DNA from: Gelatoporia subvermispora B
Taxonomy: Eukaryota > Basidiomycota > Agaricomycetes > Polyporales > Gelatoporiaceae
DNA: 64,000 nt
Direction of reading: 5' to 3'
NCBI GenBank assembly: GCA_000320605.2
Contig: KB445795.1
Location: 1,350,693-1,414,692 of the forward strand
Shown here: positions 44,101-54,010 of the stretch, one piece after another
Position numbering within the stretch: the stretch's first letter is position 1
How the letters are laid out: every line of letters begins with the position of its first letter
Program-made: the position numbers and the translations under genes
The notes under the pieces: model-generated
Told to the model about the DNA's origin: nothing
The model's input: only the letters and a program-made list of their open reading frames with translations
Databases searched by the model: none

Positions 44101-46195
44101 GGCTATCGCTTCGGTGAGCATTACTCGGTATCATCAGTTATGTTGTCACTAACCGACATTTGTAGTTCACCGATGCTGATGGCGGTGTAGCGCAAGAGTT
44201 CGTACAACGCTTGCAGATGCTTGACTCGCACAACTCAAAGACAGAGTTGTCCATCGAGAAGTTCCTCACCAAGAGTGAGGAGGCTTTCTTCGATAAGGTC
44301 AAGAAGGACAAGCTTTCTAGCGCCGCAAGTGTCAGATCATCGCAGAGGGACTCGGTATGGGGCACTCCTGCACCGTCCTCGTTCGACCACTCTCGTCCAT
44401 CTTGTCAGTATATGTATCATTGGGAGTGTTTCTGAAGTTGACTCCAGTCTCTAGCACCAAGCATGCATTCGTTCGCTCCGATGGGCACCCCCGGAACAGA
44501 CGACTACACAGGACCTCTGCCTAACAACAATGACGTCGTGATAATGACTGGTCTGCAGATTGCTATGTCACGGGAAGTCTTTGGCTGGCCATTGTATACA
44601 ATTGTCATTGGTCTGGGACAGGTTAGTGGTTATTACTGGATCACGCTCAGAGACGGGAGTTGATGGGCATATTAGATGCTGGCTGCGACGAGTTTCCAAA
44701 TTACATTGCTTACCGGCCAGAACACGGAGACCAACCTTCAGCTTTACGTGCTCGGAGGTGTCTTCCTCGCCGCATCATTCGTATGGTACATCTTGTTCAG
44801 ACTGAAGCCCTCGGTATATGTGCTCTCGGCTCCATGGATCTTCTTCGGTCTCGCATTCTTCCTGATCGGTCTCCCGTCCGTTGTTACGGCGCTCCATGGT
44901 ACGCACACGGCTCTTTCGAGTGCAGCAACGTGGTGTTATGCAGTCGCATCGGCCGCCGCCTTCTGTTTCTTCGGTCTCAACTTCGGCGAGGAAGCGGTAA
45001 GTGTTCAGCGCTTTTCTGGCGATTTCAATGTACTCATCCACGTTCACCACAGGGTGCGGCAACCGAAGTCTGGACAATGCGTGCCTGCATGGTGCAGGGC
45101 TCACAGCAGATCTGGGTCGCCGCTCTTTGGTATTGGGGTAACTCCCTGAGCGGTGTTAAGCCTGACAACATGGCGCCATGGTGGATCGTCCTCATCGTCT
45201 GGCCGTTAGCGGTCATGAGCTTCCTCTTCGCCTACCTCATGTTGTACGGCCTTCCGGACTACTACCGTCAGACACCTCCCAAGGTGCCCAACTTCATCAG
45301 GACGCTATTCCGTCGGAAGCTTGTCTTGTGGTTCCTTGGATCTGAGATTCTCCGTGACTACTGGCTGAGTGGGGTGAGTAACTTTGATGCCATGCTGCTC
45401 CCAGCTTGTTTGCTGACATGCTCTGCGTTTTCTTCAGCCTTATGGGCGTAACTGGAGCTTCTTGTGGAGTGTGCCGATTCCGAAGTGGCAGATCCTGCTA
45501 CTAGTTATCGCCTTCTTCATCGGCGTTTGGGCGGCCATGATGGGTCTCCTTACATACTTCAGCAAGACGCACACCTGGCTTCTGCCAGTGTTCGCTGTTG
45601 GCCTCGGCGCGCCGCGTTGGTGTCAGGTATGCAGTCTCCATTGACTGGTTGAGTATCGTCGTCTTAATGTCTCGGGATAGATGTTGTGGGGTACGTCATC
45701 CTTGGCGTTGTACATTCCCTGGGCCGGTCACGCTGGACCGTATCTCGGCATTTCCTTGTGGCTGTGGCTCGGTGTTCTTGACGCAGTGCAAGGTGTTGGA
45801 TTAGGTATGATCCTGCTGCAGGTATGTATCTCCCTTTGCTGCTGTATACATTCAATAGTTGATCGACCTCTCGCAGACATTGTCGCGTCTGCATGTCTGT
45901 GCAACCCTCGCGTTTGCTCAGATTATTGGATCTGTATGTGTAATGGTCGCACGTGCTACCGCTCCAAACCGTATTGGACCGGAAAGTGTATTCCCGGATG
46001 CAGCGCAATGGGACTTCCAGGACGGCCTAAAAGGAAGCCCACTAGCTTCCGCGCCATTCTGGGTGGCCCTCATTTGCCAGCTAGTGATCGTTGTTGGTTA
46101 CTTCTGGTTCTACCGCAAAGAACAACTTGGTAAGTGTCTTGTGCTGGTTGTTATCCGTCCTAGCAAACTAATGGCGGTCTACAGCGCGCCCATGA
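38188..46195 (+). CDS. AGS1: Alpha-1,3-glucan synthase
   Basis: Giant plasma-membrane enzyme that makes cell-wall alpha-1,3-glucan. About 2,350 residues in roughly 18 exons. A signal peptide ([20 protein letters not shown]) leads to an extracellular GH13 amylase-like domain with the nucleophile context [11 protein letters not shown] (39290) and the acid/base context [13 protein letters not shown] (39400). A single helix follows ([20 protein letters not shown], about 41790). The cytosolic GT5 synthase domain has the substrate motif [16 protein letters not shown] and the E-x7-E motif [13 protein letters not shown]. The tail region ([18 protein letters not shown]) precedes a multi-helix export-like domain to the end. 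The final intron (about 46131-46184) gives the terminus EQLARP; reading through it would give a longer tail to 46212. The frame is intact throughout. Confidence 0.96.
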
Positions 46196-47187
46196 TCACG
46201 ATGCATCATTGATATCACTAGATTTAGCACCTGCATATGGACTCTACATTATATTTCAAGGGCATCTCGATAGGAGATTGGACTGACTCTGATGGACTCT
46301 GTACTCGCGAACACTCGCTACTTACACACGCTCGCTACACTCGTCGTATCATAGACTTTCGTACATAGTAATACATCAGCACTCTTGGATAGGTACTGCC
46401 TTACACAGCTGCATGTTGTATAGTCCTGTCTCAACAAAGCAATCAAAATCTCGCCAGAGACCAAGGGTTGGATGCCTCGATTAATTTGACCGTGGCTGGT
46501 GTCTAAGCAGACGGGCCTGGGGTGATACACGCAGCTGTCCACTCTCAAAATAGCGGCTGCGAGATCTCCTACAACCTTCCGGCGTTAGCAGATATGAGCG
46601 CTTGAGCGCCCAGGTACGGGGCGACTTTGGCGCCTAATGTGTAAAAGCCTGCCCTAAACTTGCAGGTATAAGAGTCTGCGTCCGGCCTTCTGGTTTCTTT
46701 AGAACATACTCAGCTAGGATCTATTTTATAGATACTAACTCGAGTCTCGCATGTTTACACATGCCACATCCTTCAAATCCAGCCGATGACACCAGCGCCC
46801 GCTCGTCATACCGAGAACATGGCTGCCTTCGGGCAGTCTCGAGGACGTTTGGTTCGTGACGTGCGCCCTCGCAAGAGTGGTGCATGGAGCAAGCCAGCGA
46901 GTTGGGCGTATGTCTGATGGATTTCTACTTACTGTTAATTTTATATGTTTGGCCTAATAAATGCTGTATGGACCGTTTTTTGCGTCTAAAACTTGTGTGA
47001 TCTCAGTTAAATAATGTCGTGCGATTGTGTGAACAGACTTCAGTGATAAAATTAGATTCTAGCAAAAGAAGCAAGAAAGGTATTATAGATCCAGAATACA
47101 CGGAGAGCGCAAGTACATGGGGTGCAGTACTATAGGTATGTGATCCGTCCATAAACACAGCAGAACTACAGGAAAAGCATAAAACCA
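46196..47187. other. Convergent gap, AGS1 / LCB4
   Basis: 992 bp. It presumably holds two 3' UTRs, but also a promoter-like stretch (GTATAAGAG at 46667, TACTAAC at 46733) ahead of two overlapping short frames, 46761-46859 and 46786-46917. No gene is firmly supported. Confidence 0.35.
46786..46917 (+). CDS. Possible 43-residue small protein
   Basis: ATG at 46786 opens a 43-codon frame (MTPAPARHTENMAAFGQSRG ... SGAWSKPASWAYV). It is basic and Ala/Arg-rich. A TATAAG word lies about 115 bp upstream and a perfect branch-point TACTAAC about 50 bp upstream. A different frame starting at 46761 is also open for 32 codons, so coding is unproven. I know no family. Confidence 0.2.
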   Translation: MTPAPARHTENMAAFGQSRGRLVRDVRPRKSGAWSKPASWAYV

Positions 47188-49183
47188 CTACGCAGTAGCC
47201 GCTGTAGGTACTTTGCTGTGAGGTAAGTCGAAGTCTGCTTGATAGTGTCCACACGGGCTCAAAAGAGTTGCGAGTCCCTTGTGGACCTCGACTGTGAAAG
47301 GTTGAAAGGGGTATGATTCTCCGTCAACAGACAGTAGACCTTTTGAAGAGATTGGTTCTATGTGATAGGCCTCGGCCTTGAAGTAGTGTTGCTGTTCAGA
47401 ATTCGTCAGCACGGAGGCCGACGATACACCAGAATAGTAACAACGTACGGTGTCCATCCAGTACTGCGCGCCCTTCTCAGCGCCGTCCATGGCCTTGAGC
47501 ATCTGCCCACGGCCAGACTATGTGACATAGTCAGCGAAGGGGGGCGACGAATCCTGTAAGGATCGTACGCACTACTTCCTGTACGACGACATCGATGAGG
47601 CCATCGTTGGGCAACGAAACCGGAAATTGCATGAGATCTCGCGACACCAAGGGACCCTTGCCCGCGTAGACGTAAAGAATTGGTTTGTCGAAGGTGACCC
47701 AATCCTTCATGTCCGCATTCGAGTACTTCAGCTCTGGGAGCGCATCAGTCGGCAGAGGTTCGCCGACATTAAGATCGGACGCGGGAGTCGTTTTCGATCG
47801 AGCTTCATGTAGCTGTTCCACCATACGAACCTTATCCGATTCCACGACTTTCATATGCAGCTTGACAGGGCATTTTTTGTTCTTGGCGACTGACCAATAA
47901 CATCAGCGCCAGTCGTTGGCTTATCTGTGAAAGAATCATACCAGCTTGAAGGAATCCCACAACGAAGCGGCTAGAGACAGCACACAGGACGGTTCTTCAG
48001 CTATAACAGTGCGTTGCGCATGGACTGAATACTGACGTCGAACCGAGAAAACGCAGGTGCTCGGTCCCGAGATCCAAGTCAGCCATCAAACCGACGGCTT
48101 GACTAAAGAACGAGAACATCCGTTGGTCGCCTTGGGTCACAGAAAATATATCGATATTCATAGGTCGCCCTAAATGCAAAGGGATGAGATGACGGAGAGT
48201 ACGAATCATCAGGATAATGATTACCTTTGATAGCATTGAGTGTTGCAACAGTGACATCATACCCATCCTAGAGTCACGTCGTCTCAATTCCGAATGTGCG
48301 AAGATACGACACAAATTCACCTTCGATCCCAAGATATTCAGTGCCAGGCCATTCCCTGAACCAACGGGTATCGGTGTGATGGGAAGGCGGAAAGCTCTCA
48401 TGGGCTCCGCATGTTTCGCGAAACCGTTCACTACCTCGTAGACGAGACCGTCTCCTGACATTGTCGCAATTGCATCATACCGGTCAAGGCGAAGATCTTT
48501 CGCTATCTCCAGTGCGTGAAGTTGATGCGTGGTGACTGTATGCGACCGATGTCACATGGGGTTCCAGATAGAAATGGCCGATGGCTTACTTGTCAGGTCT
48601 ACGTCGCAATGCGCTGCTTTCAGGATTGGCTCGACTTTCTCGTGGTATATTGAGACACCCTTTCCCTGGGATGGCATTGCTCTAAACTTGGCATGCAACA
48701 TGTTGCGGATCACTTACGGGTCCACTCTTCGGACTTACTAGGACTTTCAGCCGACGGCGCGGCTCAACGCCTGAATAACGACAACGTGTGAATGACATTG
48801 GAATCCTCGCTGTGGCAGAACACTTACCATCGTAGGCCGATTGCATGAGCGCAGTCACGAAAGACTTTGCAACGTCTTGATCAGCCTCCTGGACATTTCC
48901 ACTGATATGAACGAGGGTTAGAGGGTTTTTCGTCTTCTGCCTTGCCAGTAACGATACTTCAAGAGTATTATTGGGCGTAACTTCCGCGTACAGAACCTGT
49001 CGCACGGGTGCCTCAATCTGGGTCCATTTCTCTGGTGGCATGCGTCCTGTGAGATTGCTAACACAAATTTCCCAAGAACTCACTGCCCCCGGTACGCCGT
49101 ACAGAAAGGGTGCTGGAATCCACTAAAGCGAAAACGGTGGAACTCCCATTGGGATCGACAATGGTGAGTTCAAGGGCAGCCAT
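47188..49183 (-). CDS. LCB4: Sphingoid long-chain base kinase (LCB4/SPHK type)
   Basis: Lipid kinase that phosphorylates sphingoid bases to make signalling phosphates. Start MAALELTIVDPNGSSTVFAL at 49183. The DAGK-type catalytic domain begins at RRLKVLVSPKSGP, with the nucleotide-binding motif ATMSGDGLVYEVVNGFA (about 48445) and the substrate-side motif ITPIPVGSGNGLALNILGSK (about 48340). The C-terminal lobe includes VSLPNDGLIDVVVQEV, then FKAEAYHIEPISSKGLLSVD and FTVEVHKGLATLLSP. About eight exons. A coding-like stretch overlaps its start region on the same strand (49170-49459), see findings. Confidence 0.92.
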
Positions 49184-49683
49184 CAGCAGCTCTCTTGTCG
49201 CTTGTGTGCAGGTAGAGCTGCCACTGATATGTCTCTGTTTGCAGCAGTGACCACAGTCGAGAGAGAAGCTCGTCGCCTTTTGAGTAGGTGTCCAGGTTGA
49301 ACTCTATGGTATCTCGTAAAGGAACGCTGCGCTACTGCGGGACGCGTCTGAGACGCGTATCGCCGACCGGCGAACACGTCCGGCACGCGTCGTGAGTACC
49401 GTCGCGGCCGAATACATACAGTGGCTTCCTTGGGCTCGTGACATCTTGTCTTTCTCACTGTGAGTCGAATGGCACGACCACGGAGCCGTCGCTGGACTGA
49501 ACGAGCAGATATTGTATCAGACTCTGGTGAGAAGAAGTATTCTTCCGAGAGCAGTTGAGGATCTGACGCCATTTTTAGCACAACAAGCCGGGATGCAGCG
49601 TGCGATGGCGAGGCGCTCGGAGTGAGCACGACCGAGCATCGGAGAGCCGTATCCCATCCATCATATATTATCGCAAGCATGCA
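49184..49683. other. Divergent region, LCB4 / methyltransferase
   Basis: 500 bp. The minus strand carries two protein-like pieces (49326-49170, with the phase-compatible piece ending at 49459), which might be an unrecognised small gene or an upstream ORF of LCB4. Otherwise no feature was found. Confidence 0.35.
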
Positions 49684-50821
49684 ATGACTCTTGCTCGTGC
49701 ACTTCTTGTTCCCCGACGGCACCTACTGCCTCACACTGCCAGATCTGTGAACAGAATGTCCACAGCTTTCGTCCACCACATCGCCCAGAAGGGCTTTGGT
49801 GTCGGCACCAACGACCTTTATGACCGGTCTGTGCCCATTTCAATTTCTTCCCCACACGGCCCCTAACCATCAGGCTCGGTGCTCGCAGCGCTCGTCCATC
49901 TTACCAGGCTCCGGTCCTGTCCCATGTCCGCAACGCTATCCAGTCGTCCCCGCCGTACAATGTTGTAGAGTGAGCGTTCGACCAGCTGCCCTCTGTGGCC
50001 ATACTCATTGGCCAAACAGGATCGGCGCTGGAACGGGTATCTTCACCCGGGCCCTCCTGGCCCACCCCGAATGGTCTACTGCTATCAAGGAACTGCACGC
50101 CGTCGAGCCGAGCGAGGGCATGCGCGAGGTGTTCGACCGCACGGTCGCGGACGAGCGCGTGTCTGTCGCAGAAGGCACATTTGACAGTACAGGCGTCCCT
50201 GACGGTTGGGCAGACCTGGTTGTCATCGCTCAGGTACGTCGCGCCGGCCGCATCCTGCCAAACGGTATCGCCTGACTCGATGGACACAGGCGTTCCACTG
50301 GTGCCCCGATTACGACAAGGCGTCCGCGGAATTTGCGCGGATCCTGAAGCCCAATGGCTTCGTCGCGTTCGTGTGGAACCTCGACGACCGGTGCGTCCGA
50401 CTCCTTTCATCGATCTTGCAGTATTCCGGATATAGAGCTGATCAACCGCTGCAGGGACGCCGCGTCCTGGGTCGCCCAGCTGCGCGATCTCTGGGAGGAA
50501 CACGAGGGCGGCTCGCCGCAGTTCAGGCTCGGTCTCTGGCGCGCCACGTTCTCCACGCCGTCTTACACCGCATCGTTTGAGCCGCCCGAGGAGAACCTGT
50601 GGAGGTACGAGCTCCCCGCAAACCGCAACATTGTCGTCGACCGCGCGTGCAGCAAGAGCTTTATCGCGATCCTGGAGCCGGAGAAGAAGCAACAGGTGGT
50701 TGAAGGAATCCACAAGATCCTGGACAAGGGCGAAGACCTCAAGTGGATCGATAAGGAGAATGGTGTCTTCGAGTACCCGTACACGACGACCGTGGTCATT
50801 GCGAGGAAGAAGCAGGCGTAG
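49684..50821 (+). CDS. Class I SAM-dependent methyltransferase (CRG1/UbiE-like)
   Basis: About 300 residues. Motif I is VVEIGAGTGIFTRALL (joined across an intron at about 49974-50021); the next strand is LHAVEPSEGMREVFDRTVAD, then WADLVVIAQAFHWCPDYDKA and ARILKPNGFVAFVWNLDDR, the AFHW and LKPNG blocks typical of the Methyltransf_11/Crg1 group. The N-terminus MTLARALLVPRRHLLPHTAR is basic and could be a mitochondrial presequence; an alternative start is the MSTAFVHH methionine 25 codons later. The last exon begins DAASWVAQLRDLWEEHEGG and ends ARKKQA. Substrate is unknown; fungal relatives include Crg1 (cantharidin) and trans-aconitate methyltransferases. Confidence 0.82.
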
Positions 50822-51275
50822 AAAGGACACAAACTACGCGAATCCCCCTTGAATCCCTGTACAATTAAGCGCGTCTATGTTACCATGAATAGAATAGACG
50901 GCATTCTGTCTACTTTGCGAGTCCAAGAATATCTCCGAATTCGGAGGACGGTACCAACATGTTTCCCCTGCATTCATCATTGTGCCCTGATGCAGATGCA
51001 TCAGTCACTGATCAAAGAAAGCCAACCCTTCAGGTACAACTGCGCTGCTCGTAGACAAGCAATGATCTCGACAATCTCACAACACCTCCACCATTTGACC
51101 ACACTCGAACCAAGGAAAGAGATGCAAAGAAATTTTGATTGTCAGTGCGTGTTAGATATACTACGGTAGCAGTATGAGTGAATGCGAGAGACAGCAATGC
51201 CCAAACAACAAAGTATGATACAGGTAGCACAACAATGAATACAACGACTCAACCAAAGCCTCTAGCCGCAGACGT
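50822..51275. other. Convergent gap, methyltransferase / HSP90
   Basis: 454 bp between stops, A+T-rich, presumably two 3' UTRs. Nothing else was seen. Confidence 0.4.
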
Positions 51276-53651
51276 TTAGTCGATCTCCTCCATCGCAGAC
51301 GCAGACGCAACCTCCTCCACGGCTGCCTCCGCCGCAGCGGGAGCAGGCGCGGACTCCTCGTCCTCCTCGACGTCGAGGCCGAGCGCGATCATGCGGTGGA
51401 TGCGCTTCGCGAATGACGTGGGGTCGTCGAGCGAGAAGCCGGAGGTGAGGAGAGCAGTCTCGAAAAGCAGGTAAGTGAGGTCGCGGACGGACTTGTCCGC
51501 GCTGTCCTCGGCAACCTTCTTCTTGAGCTCCTTGACCACGGGGTTGTGCGGGTTGAGCTCGAGCGTCTTCTTCGAGGCCATGTACGACGACATCGACGAG
51601 TCACGCAGCGCCTGCGCCTTCATGATGCGCTCCATGTTCGACGACCAGCCGAACTGGCCGGTGACGAGCACACACGGCGAGTCGGTGATACGGTTCGAGA
51701 CAACGACCTTCTCAACCTTGTCGCCGAGCGCCTCCTTGACGGCCTTGCACAGGTCCTCGAACTGCTTAGCCTCCTCCTCGCGCTCCTTCTTCTCCTCGTC
51801 GGTCTCCTCGAGCTCGAGACCCTCCTTCGACACGCAGACGAGCTTGTGACCATCGAACTCCTTGAGCTGGGTGATCGCGTACTCGTCAATGGGGTCGACA
51901 AGCAGGAGGACCTCGAAGCCCTTCTTCTTGAGGACCTCGAGGAACGGCGAGTCCTTAACGGACGACAGCGACTCGCCGGTGAGGTAGTAGATGTTCTTCT
52001 GGACCTCGGGCATGCGAGTGATGTAGTCTGAAAAGTATATGTCAATACAAGCTCAGACAAGATCCAAAGTGAATGGACATACCCTTCAGCGAAGTCGCCT
52101 CCTCCGTCGACTTGGTCGAGTAGAAGCGGAGGAACTCGGCGAGCTTGCTGCGGTTCTGAGCATCCTCATGGACACCAAGCTTGATGTTCTTTCCGAACGC
52201 CTCGTAGAACTTACTGAAGTTGTCCTTGTCCTCTGCGATCTCGGTGAAGAGGTCAAGGCACTTCTTGACGAGGTTCTTGCGAATGACCTTGAGAATCTTG
52301 TTCTGCTGCAGCGTCTCGCGAGAGATGTTCAGCGGAAGATCCTCGGAGTCGACGATACCCTTGATGAAGTTGAGGTACTCGGGGATCAGGTCCTCGCAGT
52401 CGTCCATGATGAAGACACGGCGAACGTAGAGCTTGATGTTGTTGCGCTTCTTCTTGGTCTCGAAGAGATCGAACGGCGCACTGAAATCATTTCGTCAGCG
52501 AATGTTCGAAAATTGCCGCTCAGAGGAACCCACCGCTTAGGGACGTAGAGGATAGCCTTGAACTCGAGCTGACCCTCGACGGAGAAGTGCTTGACGGCAA
52601 GGTGGTCCTCCCAGTCGTTGGACAAGCTCTTGTAGAAGGCGCCGTACTCCTCGCTAGTGATGTCCGAGGGGTTGCGAGTCCAGATGGGCTTGGTCTTGTT
52701 GAGCTCCTCGTTCTCGACGGTCTTCTCCTTGATCTTCTTTGTCTTCTTGGGCTTGGTCTCCTCATCCTCAACCTCCTCAACCTTAGTCTCCTTCTCCTCG
52801 TCATCCTTCGCCTCCTCCTCATCATCCTCAACCTCCTAACCAGCGAGCCATCAGTATTAAGGTCAAATAGACGGGAACACGTTACGAACCTTCTCGACCT
52901 CCTTGGTCACCGCGAGCTGAATGGGGTAGGAGATGAACTCGGAGTGCTTCTTGACGATGTCCTTGATGCGCTTCTCCTCGATGTACTCGAGCTGGTCCTC
53001 CTTGAGGTAGAGGCGCACCTCAGTACCGCGGCCGAGAGGAGGGTTGATCGTGTCGGGGGTGATGGTGAAGGTGCCACCGGCGGCAGACTCCCAGATGTAC
53101 TGCTCGTCGTCGTTGTGCTTGGAGATGACCTGCACACGCTCGGCGACAAGGTACGCGGAGTAGAAACCGACACCGAACTGGCCAATCATGGAAATATCGG
53201 CGCCAGAGCTGAGAGCTTCCATGAAGCCCTGGGAAGACGCGTCAGCGCGTCGCGTTCACGCGAGAACGAGGGGAGCTACATACCTTGGTGCCGGACTTGG
53301 CGATGGTACCAAGGTTGTTGACCATGTCAGCCTTGGTCATACCGACACCGGTGTCGCGGATGGAGAGGATCTTGTTCTCCTTGTCGGGGACAATACGAAT
53401 AACAAGCTCCCTCTCCGAGTCGAGGACAGAGGGGTCGGTGAGGGAGGCATAGCGGATCTTGTCGAGGGCATCGGAGGCGTTGGAGATGAGCTCACGAAGG
53501 AAGATCTCCTTGTTGCTGTAGAAGGTGTCTGGCGAGAGGAGCGGGGGGTCAATATCGATGTGGCTGTGGACGCGAAAAAGCGCGACTTACTGATGATGAG
53601 GTCGAGGAGCTGGCTGATCTCGGCCTGGAAGCCAAAGCTCTCGGTAGCCAT
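51276..53651 (-). CDS. HSP90: Heat shock protein HSP90, ending MEEID
   Basis: Cytosolic ATP-dependent chaperone of about 700 residues. The N domain has [18 protein letters not shown] (ATP-hydrolysis Glu, Asn and Asp), [18 protein letters not shown] and [19 protein letters not shown] charged linker of Glu/Lys repeats follows (about 52700-52900). The middle domain carries [19 protein letters not shown] (catalytic-loop Arg and Gln). The C domain has [18 protein letters not shown] and [15 protein letters not shown]. The gene ends ATG GAG GAG ATC GAC TAA, so the TPR-docking tail is MEEID rather than the near-universal MEEVD. About five introns, all short. A strong heat-shock element lies 116 bp upstream. 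Confidence 0.97.
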
Positions 53652-54010
53652 TTTTCGTGAGTGCGGGGTAGGGTGGGGTAGGTTCGTTAGAGCGTAAGGG
53701 TTGATGGGCGTCGAGGATGAAGGTGGGCAAGGGCAGAGGGCCTTTATGTACGCCGGGAAAGATTTCCTTCTGGAAGGTTCTGACCCAATTCGGAGGGCGA
53801 TGGGCAGTCGCCCGCAGACACTAGTGTCCACACACGCGTCCTCGAGCCTCTAGCGCCTTCCACCGCCTTCGACGCGTTTCCATCCCTTTCCACGCGTCTG
53901 TGGCTGCCAGCGCTAACTGCGGCCAGTGAATGCTATGTAGGCTGTACGCCGCCATTAATTTAGTGCATCCCACCAGAATATGTTATCGTATTCTGCACAT
54001 GCGTTGGCCG
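53652..54010. promoter_or_regulatory. HSP90 promoter region
   Basis: 359 bp between the HSP90 start and the TSC1 stop, holding the HSP90 promoter. The heat-shock element is at 53767-53781. A CACGCGT word and several TTTCC runs lie farther up (53820-53905). Confidence 0.6.
53767..53781. promoter_or_regulatory. Heat shock element (three perfect pentamers)
   Basis: CTTCT GGAAG GTTCT gives nTTCn nGAAn nTTCn in perfect register, the binding site of a trimeric Hsf1-type factor, 116-130 bp before the HSP90 ATG. Confidence 0.85.

Noticed and set aside
52587..53321. 244-codon plus-strand frame
   Set aside because: Antisense shadow of HSP90; Leu/Val-rich low-complexity translation caused by the codon bias of the real gene.
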